A stretch of 64,000 bases of DNA. Source: Edaphobacter bradus. GTDB taxonomy: Bacteria > Acidobacteriota > Terriglobia > Terriglobales > Acidobacteriaceae. The notes beneath the pieces are model-generated. The model ran no database searches and was not told the origin of the DNA. It saw nothing but the letters and a program-made list of their open reading frames with translations. This document shows, piece by piece, positions 9,846 to 18,234 of the stretch; the stretch's first letter is position 1, and the number at the start of each line of letters is the position of its first letter. The stretch is taken from the NCBI RefSeq assembly GCF_025685645.1, contig NZ_JAGSYF010000001.1, positions 62,001 to 126,000 on the forward strand. Reading direction: 5' to 3'. Made by a program: the position numbers and the translations under genes.

Positions 9846-10769
9846 TCAGGAGGCGGATCTGGAGTTCTGATAGACGCGCATGCGGACGCAGCCAGCCTGC
9901 AGCAGCGGCGTCTTCAACTGGTGGGACTGGCCGTGCTTGAGAAGATCGCCCAGAATAGCTTCAGCCTCGACGCTGGCTCCCCGCTGCATGTCGCGGAACA
10001 TGGAAGAGGTGAGTTTGGAGACTTTGGCGGTGTAGTACGGCTTGATCTGATCGAGGAACGGCTGTGGGATGGGGAAGCCTGAGGCGTCGGCGATGGCTAC
10101 GCACTCGTCGAGACACTGGAGAGCGGTGGCTTCGCCGCCGGGGGCCGTGTTGATCTCTCCGATGGAGCCGTTGAGCAGGCAGGTTACGAGGCCGAGAGTG
10201 GCGATGAAGACCCACTTCTGCCACATGGCCTGCATGATGCCGGGGGAGAGTTCCGTATCGAAGCCCGCGTTGCTTATGGCTTCGTCGAGCGCTTTGATGC
10301 GAGGGGTGATCTCCCCGCTGCGCTCGCCGTAGACGAGCTTCTGCGTCTCGTGAAGCTGCACGATGCGGCCTTGCTCGTCGATGTCGGTGGAGACCATGCA
10401 GACGCCGCCGAGCACGGCGCGCTCTCCGAAGACGCGGGAGAGGGTGTCGAGGTGCCGCATGCCATTGAGGACGGGATAGATCATGGTCTCGGGGCCGATG
10501 GCCGGCTTCATGTCGGCGATGGCCCGATCGATCGCGAGGGATTTTACGCTGAGCAGGACGAGATCGTAGGTTTCGTGGATCTCCTGCGCGGTGATGGTCT
10601 GTGGCTTGAAGGTGAGGTTGCCGTGAGGACTGAGGATCTGGAGGCCGTCGCGCTGAAGCTGCGCGGCGCGCGCGGGTCTTACGAGGAATGTCACGTCGCG
10701 GCCTGTCTGCGCAAGCCTCGCTCCGAAGTAGCCGCCTACGGCTCCTGCGCCGACAACGAGAATCTTCAT
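9846..10769 (-). CDS. panE: 2-dehydropantoate 2-reductase (ketopantoate reductase family)
   Basis: 307 aa ApbA/PanE family protein. The N-terminal NADP-binding loop is VVGAGAVGGYFGARLA, followed by LLSVKS and a PVLNGMRHLD segment typical of the family, and the C-terminal helical domain with WQKWVFIATL and SSMFRDMQRG. The expected reaction is NADPH-dependent reduction of ketopantoate to pantoate in coenzyme A synthesis. The family also includes reductases for other 2-keto acids, so the pathway is inferred. It sits 45 bp after gpsA and 54 bp before ftsY. Confidence 0.85.
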   Translation of the reverse strand: MKILVVGAGAVGGYFGARLAQTGRDVTFLVRPARAAQLQRDGLQILSPHGNLTFKPQTITAQEIHETYDLVLLSVKSLAIDRAIADMKPAIGPETMIYPVLNGMRHLDTLSRVFGERAVLGGVCMVSTDIDEQGRIVQLHETQKLVYGERSGEITPRIKALDEAISNAGFDTELSPGIMQAMWQKWVFIATLGLVTCLLNGSIGEINTAPGGEATALQCLDECVAIADASGFPIPQPFLDQIKPYYTAKVSKLTSSMFRDMQRGASVEAEAILGDLLKHGQSHQLKTPLLQAGCVRMRVYQNSRSAS

Positions 10770-10814
10770 GCTGGCCTCCTGTACGTCTTCTGAGCGGTTT
10801 AGATGCGAGGGAGA

Positions 10815-11807
10815 TTACTCGTCGCGGCCGGGGCGGGACATGAGCTCGCGGATGGCGTCTTTGGGGCTCCTGTCGTGGTGGAGGATGGCGTCGACCTGCT
10901 CGGTGATGGGCATCTCGACGCCGTAGCGTGCGGCGAGGCCTAGAGCGGCGGTGGTCGAGCGGACACCTTCGGCGACCTTGCCGCCCATACCGTTGAGGAT
11001 GTCGTCGAGACGGCGGCCGCGGCCCAGCTCGATGCCGACGGAGCGGTTGCGCGAGAGAGAGCCGGTGCAGGTGAGGATGAGGTCGCCGACGCCGGAGAGT
11101 CCGGCGAGGGTCTGGCGGCGGCCACCGCAGGCGACGGCGAGGCGCGTCATCTCAGCGATGCCGCGAGTGATGAGCGCGGCGGCGGAGTTGTGGCCGAGTT
11201 CGAGACCGCTGACGACTCCGGCAGCGAGCGCGATGACGTTCTTGAGGGCTCCGCCGAGCTCGACGCCGGTGACGTCGTCGTTGGTGTAGAGGCGGAGCGA
11301 GGGGGAAGAGAAGTCTCGCTGGAGGACGAGGGCGAGGTCGGGATCGTGGGCGGCGGCGACGATCGCTGTGGGCGCGCCGGCGGCGACCTCCTGCGCGAAG
11401 GACGGGCCGGAGAGCACGGCGCAGGGGTTGCTCGTGATGGAGGCGATGACCTGCGACATGCGGAGATAAGTCGTCTCTTCGATGCCCTTGCTCGCGGTGA
11501 GGATGACTTGATGGGAAGTGAGGAGCGGCGCGATCTGGGCGATGATGCCGCGCAGATGCTGCGAGGGAGTGACGCACAGGAGGACGTCAGCGTCGAGGAC
11601 GGCGGAAGGCAGGTCGGAGGTGATCTGGATGTCTGCCGGAATGGGAAAGCCGGGAAGGTAGGTGAGGTTTTCACGAGCGCTGTCGAGCCGCTTCGCGTGG
11701 ACGGGCGAGTGTGACCAGAGGCAGAGGTCGTGTCCGCCGCGGTGGGCGAGTGAGAGTGTGAGGGCCGTGCCCCAGGCGCCGGCTCCAAGGACGCTGATGC
11801 GGCTCAA
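10815..11807 (-). CDS. gpsA: NAD(P)-dependent glycerol-3-phosphate dehydrogenase
   Basis: 330 aa cytoplasmic enzyme making sn-glycerol 3-phosphate from dihydroxyacetone phosphate for phospholipid synthesis. Visible motifs are the nucleotide-binding loop LGAGAWGTALTLSLA, TASKGIEETTYLRMS, LSGPSFAQEVAAG, the catalytic Lys region GGALKNVIALAAGV and the C-terminal RNRSVGIELGRG. Its start overlaps the end of plsY by four bases (ATGA), so the two are translationally coupled. PlsY uses the product of this enzyme, so the pair forms one pathway step. Confidence 0.97.
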   Translation of the reverse strand: MSRISVLGAGAWGTALTLSLAHRGGHDLCLWSHSPVHAKRLDSARENLTYLPGFPIPADIQITSDLPSAVLDADVLLCVTPSQHLRGIIAQIAPLLTSHQVILTASKGIEETTYLRMSQVIASITSNPCAVLSGPSFAQEVAAGAPTAIVAAAHDPDLALVLQRDFSSPSLRLYTNDDVTGVELGGALKNVIALAAGVVSGLELGHNSAAALITRGIAEMTRLAVACGGRRQTLAGLSGVGDLILTCTGSLSRNRSVGIELGRGRRLDDILNGMGGKVAEGVRSTTAALGLAARYGVEMPITEQVDAILHHDRSPKDAIRELMSRPGRDE

Positions 11808-12415
11808 GCGGCCACCTTGCGGGAGCCGAAGCGGCTTTCAGTGCCTGAGATCAGGCGGCGGATGTTCTGGTGATGTTTGACGATGATGAGGAGCGGGATG
11901 AAGATAAGGCCGCCAAGGACGATGGGGGTTCGTGCGGTGATGAAGTGAAGCGCGATGAAGGGGAACGCTGCCGAGGCGAGGATGGACGCCAGCGAGACGT
12001 AGCGGGTAATCAGGAAGATGATGATGAAGATGACCAGAACCGAGAGCGCGGAGAGGGGAGTGAGGGCGAGGAAGACTCCGAGTGCGCTGGCGACTCCCTT
12101 GCCTCCGCGGAAGCCGAGCCAGACGGGGAAGACGTGGCCGAGGATGGCGGCGACGGCTGCCGCGACGGCGAGGTCCATGTTGCCGGGAGCGAGATACTGG
12201 GCGATCTTAACCGCGACGAACGCCTTCAGGAGATCAAGCAGGAGTGTGGCGAGGCCGAGGCCCTTGGCTCCGGAGCGGGCGACGTTCGTGGCTCCAATGT
12301 TGCCGCTGCCCGTGGCCCGTATGTCCTGGTGGCGGAAGGTCTTTACGAGCAGATAGCCGAAGGGGATGGAGCCAAGGAGGTAGGCGATCGTAATGGAGGG
12401 GATCCAGGGGTTCAT
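11804..12415 (-). CDS. plsY: Acyl-phosphate:glycerol-3-phosphate acyltransferase
   Basis: 203 aa integral membrane enzyme that transfers an acyl group from acyl phosphate to glycerol 3-phosphate, giving lysophosphatidic acid. Several hydrophobic segments are visible, with conserved cytoplasmic motifs SIPFGYLLVK, GSGNIGATNVAR and FRGGKGVASALG. It overlaps gpsA by 4 bp and begins 59 bp after the cinA stop, in the same minus-strand run. Confidence 0.96.
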   Translation of the reverse strand: MNPWIPSITIAYLLGSIPFGYLLVKTFRHQDIRATGSGNIGATNVARSGAKGLGLATLLLDLLKAFVAVKIAQYLAPGNMDLAVAAAVAAILGHVFPVWLGFRGGKGVASALGVFLALTPLSALSVLVIFIIIFLITRYVSLASILASAAFPFIALHFITARTPIVLGGLIFIPLLIIVKHHQNIRRLISGTESRFGSRKVAA

Positions 12416-12474
12416 GTCGTTCGTCGAACTCTGAGTCTATCAACTTGGCCAGGAGCAGCGAAATACGGCGAGCG

Positions 12475-13728
12475 TCAGAGCAGGGCGCGGCGGATGAGCT
12501 CAAGCGCGTGCTGGCTGGCCCACAGGCGGATGCGGTCGCGGTCGCCGACGATGTTGAGCTGCTTGATGCGGGTCTGGTGGCCGTCGGCGAGAGCAATGTA
12601 GACGAGGCCGATGGGCTTTTCAGCGTCGAGGCCAGTGCCGCGTGTGGGGCCGGCGATGCCGGTGATGGCGACGCCGAGGGAGGCCCCGGTGCGGGCGCGT
12701 ATGCCTTCGGCGAGTGCGCGGGTGACGGGCTCGCTGATGGCTCCGTGAGTGGCGACCAGATCAGGGGGAACGCCGGCGAAGGTGGTCTTGAGGGCATCAG
12801 TGTAGACGACGGCTCCGCCCAGGAAGGTGCGGGAGCTGCCGGGGACTTCGGTGAGGCGCTCGGCGACGAGGCCGCCGGTGCAGCTCTCAGCGGCGGCGAG
12901 GGTGAGGTGGCGCATGCCAAGCATGAGGAGAACGATCTCTTCGAGCGATTCGCCCTGCGAGGAGAAGATATCGTCCTGCATCTCGGCCTCGATGCGGCCG
13001 ACGAGTTCGTCGACGCGGGCCTGGGCCTCGGCGAGGGTGGGCTTGGTGCAGACGAAGTGGAGCTGGATCTCGCCGCTGCCGGCGAGAATCGTGGTCTCGA
13101 CGTCGGTGTACTGCTGGTAGATGGGCGCGGTGCGGGCGTCGACCTGCGACTCGGGGATGAGCGCCATGCGGAGCATGCGGCGGGCGAGGAAGTTTGGCGG
13201 GAGCGTGGCGGCGAGCCGCGGCTTGACGGCCTGATCGAAGAGGGGCTTGAGCTCGGAGGGTGGGCCGGGGAGCAGGAGGACGATTCTGCGGTTGCCGTCG
13301 TGCGTCGTGTCGAGGAACTGACCGGGAGCGCTGCCGTTGATGTTCGCCAGGATCGTGGCGCCTTCGATGACGTCGGCCTGCTTGCGGTTGTTGGGCGCCA
13401 TGGCTATCTTGCGCGCGGCGAAGCGATTTTCGATGGCTTCGATGACGGCGGGGTCGGAGCGCAGGGGAAGTCCCAGCGCGGCGGCTGCAGCCTCGCGGGT
13501 GAGGTCGTCTTCGGTGGGGCCGAGGCCTCCGGAGAAGATGACGATGTCGGCGCGGGAGAGTGCTGTGCGCGCGGCGGAGGTGAGGTGCTGGAGGTTGTCG
13601 CCAACGATGGTCTTGAAGGCAACGGTGACGCCGAGGTCGTTGAGGCCGGCGGTGAGGTAGAGAGAGTTGGTGTCCTGCCGGTGCGGCGTGAGCATCTCGG
13701 AGCCGACGGCGATGATCTCAGCTTGCAT
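12475..13728 (-). CDS. cinA: CinA: competence/damage-inducible protein with nicotinamide-nucleotide amidohydrolase domain
   Basis: 417 aa two-domain protein. The N-terminal MoCF-like domain (residues 1-170) has AVGSEMLTPHRQDTNS and FSGGLGPTEDDLT and is linked in this family to ADP-ribose pyrophosphatase activity. The C-terminal CinA domain (from about 255) has LAAAESCTGGLVAERL and AITGIAGP, the NMN deamidase signature. It probably acts in pyridine-nucleotide recycling. It is first in the cinA-ftsY run. Its leader is made of repeat copy B, whose C-rich box reads GGGGAGGGGG on this strand, slightly far (about 14 nt) from the ATG for a ribosome-binding site. Confidence 0.95.
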   Translation of the reverse strand: MQAEIIAVGSEMLTPHRQDTNSLYLTAGLNDLGVTVAFKTIVGDNLQHLTSAARTALSRADIVIFSGGLGPTEDDLTREAAAAALGLPLRSDPAVIEAIENRFAARKIAMAPNNRKQADVIEGATILANINGSAPGQFLDTTHDGNRRIVLLLPGPPSELKPLFDQAVKPRLAATLPPNFLARRMLRMALIPESQVDARTAPIYQQYTDVETTILAGSGEIQLHFVCTKPTLAEAQARVDELVGRIEAEMQDDIFSSQGESLEEIVLLMLGMRHLTLAAAESCTGGLVAERLTEVPGSSRTFLGGAVVYTDALKTTFAGVPPDLVATHGAISEPVTRALAEGIRARTGASLGVAITGIAGPTRGTGLDAEKPIGLVYIALADGHQTRIKQLNIVGDRDRIRLWASQHALELIRRALL

Positions 13729-13740
13729 GGTGCGGTAGTA

Positions 13741-13870
13741 GTCCCCCTCCCCTACTGGAAGTAGGCAAAGTCTTCAAAATAGAAACGTTAAGTCTGGACT
13801 TTCCGATGCACGTCTTATGCCATTTTCCATTTAAGCAGAAAGCCCGGCAGGTTGCCGGGCTTTCTATTCT
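13741..13870 (+). repeat. Modular intergenic repeat, copy B (short form)
   Basis: It starts with the C-rich box (CCCCCTCCCC) next to the cinA start codon. One good unit (GGCAAAGTCTTCAAAA, about 13763) and one poor unit (about 13808) follow. It ends in the strongest hairpin of the family: a perfect 13-bp stem AGAAAGCCCGGCA / TGCCGGGCTTTCT at 13837-13865 with a 3-nt loop. The downstream TTCTATTTTA...TGCCAC module seen in copies A, C and D is missing. It lies between co-directional minus-strand genes, so the hairpin would terminate the NmrA-like gene transcript and the rest would form the cinA leader. Confidence 0.7.
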
Positions 13871-13944
13871 CCTGATTTAAGGATATCAGGGGTGTCAAGG
13901 GTGGCTTTGTTCAGGTGAGTGGGTGGGAGCCTGCAGCGATAGGG

Positions 13945-14892
13945 TCATATCCGTCCTCCTCCTGTTGGCACGTTCGATCGCTCGCTTTGAGGCGTGAACA
14001 CGTCCGCATGGCGGCGTGCAAATTCGGCGGCGGAAATCGGTGCACGGCCGACCAACTGCTCGAAGGAGTCGGTCATACGGTCGTAGCGGTTCTCGCGATG
14101 CAACTGGCCCATGGTGTTCAAATGTGCGATCAGATGCGCGGGTAGTTTGGCCTCCTGAAGCTTGGCTTCCCAGATCTGTGGCGGCACGTTGACGTATTTT
14201 ATGGTACGGCCCAGAGCGCCGCTGAACTCCTGCGCATACTGGGTCATCGTCAGCGACTGGGGGCCGGTGAGGTCGTAGACCTTACCGATATGCGGTTCCG
14301 GGTTGGCCAGCACGGCAGCGGCGGCAGTCCCTACGTCGGCGCCGGCGATCAGCGCGGTCTTGCCGTCGGCGAACGGCAGGCGGATGGCATCGTCGTCGCG
14401 GATGGCCTTGGCGCCCTGCACCAGGAACATGCCATCGAAGAAAGCGGTGGGACGCAGGTACACCACCGGCAGGCCGGACCAGCGCAGCATCTGCTCTGCG
14501 AGCCAGTGCTGCTTCTGTTGCGGGCTGCTTGTGGTCTCTGTCTCGCTCATCTGCGACACCGTCATCTGTGACAGGTTGACGAAGGCCTTCACGCCCAGGC
14601 TTTTGGCCGCGGCCGCGATGTTGGTGGCCGCTTCCAGGTAGGTGGGCGAGATCGACATCGTGAAATACACCACTGAGCAACCTCGCATGGCCGCGCGCAC
14701 AGCGATGATGTCGAGCATGTCGGCCACAACGATTTCGGATCCCATGTCACGCAGCTTGTAGGCACGGCCGTCCAGCTTGCGCACCATGGCGCGTACGTGA
14801 TGGCCTTGTTCAAGCAGGATCGCGATGGCCGTGTGCGCGGTCGAGCCGACGCCGCCGGCGGCGCCGGTGACGAAGATGGTTTCTTGGGACAT
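13945..14892 (-). CDS. NmrA-like NAD(P)-binding reductase
   Basis: 315 aa Rossmann-fold protein of the NmrA/atypical SDR group. The N-terminal loop is FVTGAAGGVGSTAHTAI, followed by VRAMVRKLDGR, DMLDIIAVRAAM, and LRPTAFFDGMFL in the substrate region; a canonical YxxxK is not evident. Members are quinone or azo reductases, or redox-sensing proteins; the substrate is unknown. It shares order and motifs with the neighbour at 14984-15967, suggesting diverged paralogues. The 91 bp between them contain no operator like the two found around the Rrf2 gene. Confidence 0.82.
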   Translation of the reverse strand: MSQETIFVTGAAGGVGSTAHTAIAILLEQGHHVRAMVRKLDGRAYKLRDMGSEIVVADMLDIIAVRAAMRGCSVVYFTMSISPTYLEAATNIAAAAKSLGVKAFVNLSQMTVSQMSETETTSSPQQKQHWLAEQMLRWSGLPVVYLRPTAFFDGMFLVQGAKAIRDDDAIRLPFADGKTALIAGADVGTAAAAVLANPEPHIGKVYDLTGPQSLTMTQYAQEFSGALGRTIKYVNVPPQIWEAKLQEAKLPAHLIAHLNTMGQLHRENRYDRMTDSFEQLVGRAPISAAEFARRHADVFTPQSERSNVPTGGGRI

Positions 14893-14983
14893 GATTTTCT
14901 CCTTGTATTAACGAGCAAAATGAATAGTGAACGTGAACAATGTCTCCGCCCAACTTGATTTGATTACTCGGATGATGATCGGC

Positions 14984-15967
14984 CTATTGGACGATGGTAT
15001 CGATCAACGCCGAATTCACCCGCTTGAGACTCGCTTGGAAGGGCCCATCGCCTTCGATGGCCGTTTGATTGAGCTTCAGCCATTCGATCAGAGGAGTGGG
15101 TGACTCGCCGGTCATCATCTTAAACAGGCCGTATCCTTTAGCCATGCGAGCCATAAATTCTCGGTCCCGATTCAAGTTAAGAAAGTTCTCCCATTGTCTG
15201 CTGAGGTAATCCGTTCCTTCTTGATTTGCCGAACCTTCGCGATCGATCGATTCCTTGATCCATTGATCGGGCGTAACTTCGCGATAGCGGACGGGCCTCC
15301 CTAGAAGCTTCGTCAGTTCTTGCGCCAGTTCATTGAGACTCGGGTTTGAGGTGAAAAGCTGGTAGGCCTTTCCAATGAACGGCTCGGGGTTCAGCAGCAC
15401 TTTCAATGCGAGTCGTGCAACGTCTTCTGCCGCAATGGATGGTACTTTTCCGTCACCCGATCCGAACGGGGCTCGGATCTCAGAGTCTTGGCTAATAGCC
15501 TTTGCGGATTGGCGGAGTAGGCTTTCAAAAAACAGGGCCGGACGAAGATGGAAGCTCGGAACTCCAGACCACTCCAGGATTTGTTCAGAAAGCCAATTTT
15601 TGCGACCCCAAGGACTGGGGCTTTGATCCGAGGATGCTCCCGCAGAAATGTGAAAAATGAATTTCACGCCCGCTTCCTTGGCTGCTTGAGCCAGGATTGC
15701 CGTGGCTTCCAAAAGACCGGCCTGAACCGGATAGCAGAAATAGACGCTTTCGATACCTTTTAAGGCTTGGCGAACGGATTGAATGTCGAGAAGGTCGCCC
15801 GCAAAGACTTCCGCGCCCATCTCGTGCAGGACGTCGGATCGCTCGTCCACTTTGCGAACGAAGGCTCGAACCGGGACGCCCTTTTCCCGTAGTAAACGGG
15901 TTAAACGATTGCCAGTGGCTCCTTGAGTACCGCCGGCTGCCCCAGTAACCAGGATTTTTGAACTCAT
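14984..15967 (-). CDS. NmrA-like NAD(P)-binding reductase (paralogue)
   Basis: About 327 aa from the ATG at 15967, chosen for its GGGGAG ribosome-binding site; an in-frame start at 16024 would read through the operator. N-terminal loop ILVTGAAGGTQGATGNRL, then VRAFVRKVDERSDVL, EVFAGDLLDIQSVRQAL and LRPALFFESLL. Probably a cytoplasmic NAD(P)H-dependent reductase acting on quinones or similar electrophiles. Base composition is visibly more AT-rich than its neighbours, hinting at transfer of the 15.0-16.5 kb block. A 23-bp operator-like palindrome (16003-16025) lies 35 bp upstream, matching the one before the adjacent Rrf2 regulator. Confidence 0.82.
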   Translation of the reverse strand: MSSKILVTGAAGGTQGATGNRLTRLLREKGVPVRAFVRKVDERSDVLHEMGAEVFAGDLLDIQSVRQALKGIESVYFCYPVQAGLLEATAILAQAAKEAGVKFIFHISAGASSDQSPSPWGRKNWLSEQILEWSGVPSFHLRPALFFESLLRQSAKAISQDSEIRAPFGSGDGKVPSIAAEDVARLALKVLLNPEPFIGKAYQLFTSNPSLNELAQELTKLLGRPVRYREVTPDQWIKESIDREGSANQEGTDYLSRQWENFLNLNRDREFMARMAKGYGLFKMMTGESPTPLIEWLKLNQTAIEGDGPFQASLKRVNSALIDTIVQ

Positions 15968-16002
15968 AAATGCTATCTCCCCTTCTCGAATGTCTCTCTG
16001 TT

Positions 16003-16025
16003 TATGTGATGATAATAAGCACATA
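16003..16025. promoter_or_regulatory. Operator-like palindrome upstream of the NmrA-like gene
   Basis: TATGTG-N11-CACATA inverted repeat, 35 bp before the ATG at 15967. A second site with the same core (TATGTGATG, then TTAGCACA against TAAGCACA) is at 16487-16509. Probable binding site of the adjacent Rrf2 regulator. Confidence 0.65.
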
Positions 16026-16040
16026 TTGGGTCAAAAAAAC

Positions 16041-16469
16041 TCACTGGCTCGCCTGACGAATTTCCTCAACGACATCGGCGAGGGTTATTCGATCGAGACT
16101 ATCCTCGAAACTTTTCTGCGCTTTTTTCAGGACCGACGACATAGACCCCTTAATGTTGCGGCTGACCGGGCATCTCTTCTCGACAGGATAGTTATGAATC
16201 GCGAATGTCGGTGGCGCCGCGCTGGCCCGATAAATGTCTAGTAGCGTTATCGCTTCAGGAGAACGCGTAAGGGTGCTCGCGCCGTTCTTACCGCGCGTAG
16301 TGGTGATCAGACCAGCATTGGAGAGCTTCGAAAGCGATTTCCTCACGAATGTGGGGTCTGCATTCACGCTTGCAGCAAGAGCTGCCGAAGAAATTTCCTT
16401 GTCGCGAAAACGACCGAGCAGGGCCATGATATGGGCTGCAACCGTGAACTGAACGCTCTTCGCGGGCAT
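16041..16469 (-). CDS. Rrf2 family transcriptional regulator
   Basis: 142 aa winged-helix repressor. The N-terminal part carries the DNA-binding helix-turn-helix (about residues 25-60: AALAASVNADPTFVRKSLSK, then LSNAGLITTTRGKNGASTL as the wing). Only one Cys is present, at about residue 102 (EKRCPVSRN), instead of the three-Cys cluster of IscR/NsrR, so it probably does not hold a canonical Fe-S cluster; a thiol or metabolite switch is possible. It is transcribed with the NmrA-like genes and has one of two matching palindromes on each side of it, consistent with autoregulation plus control of the reductases. Confidence 0.88.
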   Translation of the reverse strand: MPAKSVQFTVAAHIMALLGRFRDKEISSAALAASVNADPTFVRKSLSKLSNAGLITTTRGKNGASTLTRSPEAITLLDIYRASAAPPTFAIHNYPVEKRCPVSRNIKGSMSSVLKKAQKSFEDSLDRITLADVVEEIRQASQ

Positions 16470-16486
16470 CGGACCTCCTCACAGTA

Positions 16487-16509
16487 TATGTGATGTTGAT
16501 TAGCACAAT
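16487..16509. promoter_or_regulatory. Operator-like palindrome upstream of the Rrf2 gene
   Basis: TATGTG-N11-CACAAT, differing from the 16003-16025 site by only a few bases, 18 bp before the Rrf2 ATG. The location suits autorepression. Confidence 0.65.
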
Positions 16510-16621
16510 TCGGTTGCAAGCTTTTTCCAATCGACCGGAAGTGGTCGCGGGGGATCTCACGTGCTGGAAGCCTCAGACAAATATTGACCTGATGGCCCAA
16601 TAGCGCGGAGGATCGTTGCGG

Positions 16622-17290
16622 TTAGAGTGCGACGTGGCGGAAGGTGAGGTTGATGCGGCATTCGCCGGTGAGGGGATGCGTGCCTGCGGCGATGGGCGCG
16701 ACGCCGTGGAAGATGAGGCGCGCGGGACCTCCCCAGACGAAGACGTCGCCGTGCTCGACGCGGATGCGGCGGGGAGTGTCGGCACGGCGGAGGGTTCCGA
16801 GGAGGAAGGTAGCGGGCAGGCCGAGCGAGACAGAGACGATGGGCTGGGTGTAGTCCCGCTCGTTTTTGTCCTGGTGGAGCGAGAGGCGCGTGCCGGGCTC
16901 GTAGCGGTTGATGAGGCAGGCGTTGGAAGTGAAGTGCGCGAAGCCCGCTGCTGTCGCGGCGCGTGTGGCGAGGTGCTGGAGGATTCGTGGCATGGCGGGC
17001 CACGGCTTGTTGACGATGGGGTCGAGCGAGGTATAGCGGTAGCCGGTGCGGTCGGTGGTCCAGCCGAGTGCGCCGCAGTTGGTCATGGCGACGGACATCG
17101 TGTGGCCGCTGGGGACGATCATGCGCCGGAAGGGCGAGGATTCGGTGATGGCTTCAATCGCGCGAAGCAGTTCTGGGGCTTCCTGCAGGCAGAAGGCGCG
17201 CAGGAGGGTGACGCCTCCGGCGGGATGGTCGATGGTGGGAGCGGTTTCGGATGGCCAGAGTGGGTTCATGTCGTGAATCTTCGCCACCAT
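16622..17290 (-). CDS. alkB: Alpha-ketoglutarate-dependent DNA repair dioxygenase AlkB
   Basis: 222 aa Fe(II)/2-oxoglutarate oxygenase that removes alkyl lesions (1-methyladenine, 3-methylcytosine) from DNA or RNA by oxidation. The metal ligands are His139 and Asp141 (LSLHQDKNE) and His195 (IFHGVAPI); Arg212 and Arg218 in CRINLTFRHV bind 2-oxoglutarate. Length matches Escherichia coli AlkB. A second oxygenase implicated in nucleic-acid repair follows 109 bp away on the same strand, so the two may be a repair pair, although a repeat separates them. Confidence 0.95.
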   Translation of the reverse strand: MVAKIHDMNPLWPSETAPTIDHPAGGVTLLRAFCLQEAPELLRAIEAITESSPFRRMIVPSGHTMSVAMTNCGALGWTTDRTGYRYTSLDPIVNKPWPAMPRILQHLATRAATAAGFAHFTSNACLINRYEPGTRLSLHQDKNERDYTQPIVSVSLGLPATFLLGTLRRADTPRRIRVEHGDVFVWGGPARLIFHGVAPIAAGTHPLTGECRINLTFRHVAL

Positions 17291-17303
17291 TAAGCAAACC
17301 GCA

Positions 17304-17376
17304 GATCCTTCGACTCCGCTTACACCCCAACGAGCAAGCTCGCTGGGGACCCCGGTGCGCTCCGCTCAGGATGACA
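17304..17376. repeat. Interspersed TTCGACTCCGCTCAGGATGAC-type repeat
   Basis: Two arms (ATCCTTCGACTCCGCT and GCGCTCCGCTCAGGATGAC) enclose a hairpin, CCCCAACGAGC / GCTCGCTGGGG, at 17325-17348. Related sequences occur at 34264-34336, 61591-61636 and 62466-62503. Such elements are common between genes in acidobacterial genomes (general knowledge); function is unknown. Confidence 0.6.
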
Positions 17377-17398
17377 CATGCTTCATTTTGACAGTGTT

Positions 17399-18106
17399 CT
17401 ACCGTGCATCGTGAAAGATCACTCCTAAGGTGAAGCGCTGGCCGGAGCGGATGGGGCTGACTCCGTGACGCATGGCTACTCGATAGACGCCGCGCGTGCC
17501 GCGCTGGGGGCGGTGGTTAACGGCGAAGAGGACGGCCTCGCCCTGATGGAGCGGGACGACCTCGACGCGCGACTGCATGCGGGGGCGCTGCTCGGTGAGG
17601 ACGAACTCGCCGCCGGTGAAGTCGGTGGATGGTGCACTGAGGAGGAATGTTGCCTGGATGGGGAAGACGAGATCGCCGTAGAGGTCCTGATGGAGGCAGT
17701 TGTAGTCGCCGGGCTGGTATTTCAGCAGCAGCGGCGTGGGGCGATCTTGCCCAGCATTGTGGCACTGAGCGAGGAACTGCTGATGCGTGGGTGGGTAGTC
17801 GATGGGACTGTTGAGGTCGCGGCTCCACTGAGACGCGATGCGGGCGAGTGGCGGGTAGAGATTGTCGCGGAGTGTCTGGATGAGGGACGGGAGTGGGTAG
17901 CTGTAGTACTGGTATTCTCCGCGTCCGAAGCCGTGTTTGGCCATGATGACGCGGCTGCGAAACTGCGCAGCGTTGTTGTAGCCTTCGGCGAGTTCGGAGC
18001 ACTGGGATGGAGTGAGCAGCGGACCGGTGGTAGCGTAGCCGCGTTCGTTGAGGCTGGTCTGGAGCTCGTCCCAGTTGAGACATCTGATCTGTTCCTGCGT
18101 GGTCAT
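17399..18106 (-). CDS. 2OG-Fe(II) oxygenase of the nucleic-acid repair type (Oxygenase-NA/DUF2086-like)
   Basis: 235 aa. It contains FRSRVIMAKHGFGRGEYQYY, RPTPLLLKYQPGDYN, the iron ligands His139/Asp141 in CLHQDLYGD, FTGGEFVLTEQRPRMQSR and the C-terminal RHGVSPIRSGQRFTLGVIFH, with a candidate distal ligand His214 and 2-oxoglutarate-binding Arg. This arrangement fits the family described as catalysing oxidative repair of alkylated nucleic acid. It has no signal peptide and is probably cytoplasmic. The neighbouring alkB supports a role in alkylation repair; the exact substrate is not known from sequence. Confidence 0.85.
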   Translation of the reverse strand: MTTQEQIRCLNWDELQTSLNERGYATTGPLLTPSQCSELAEGYNNAAQFRSRVIMAKHGFGRGEYQYYSYPLPSLIQTLRDNLYPPLARIASQWSRDLNSPIDYPPTHQQFLAQCHNAGQDRPTPLLLKYQPGDYNCLHQDLYGDLVFPIQATFLLSAPSTDFTGGEFVLTEQRPRMQSRVEVVPLHQGEAVLFAVNHRPQRGTRGVYRVAMRHGVSPIRSGQRFTLGVIFHDAR

Positions 18107-18234
18107 GTCTTGACTCTTTCAGGATATGCAGGAGGAGACACTCCGGTTTGTTCGCAGATGTGTGGACAAATGAAGAAGCTGCTCTCCCTGGAAAATGGAA
18201 GAGCAGCTTCGGTGGTGCAGTTGATGGGAAGCGG

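Noticed and set aside
12445..13764. 439-residue open frame opposite cinA
   Set aside because: Gly/Asp/Glu/Ala-rich shadow of a high-GC gene; the minus strand encodes a clear CinA.
13810..13830. Sigma-54-like sequence in repeat copy B (TGGCAT-N5-GTGCA on the minus strand)
   Set aside because: The -12 element has a mismatch in the key position and the site lies in a degenerate repeat unit.
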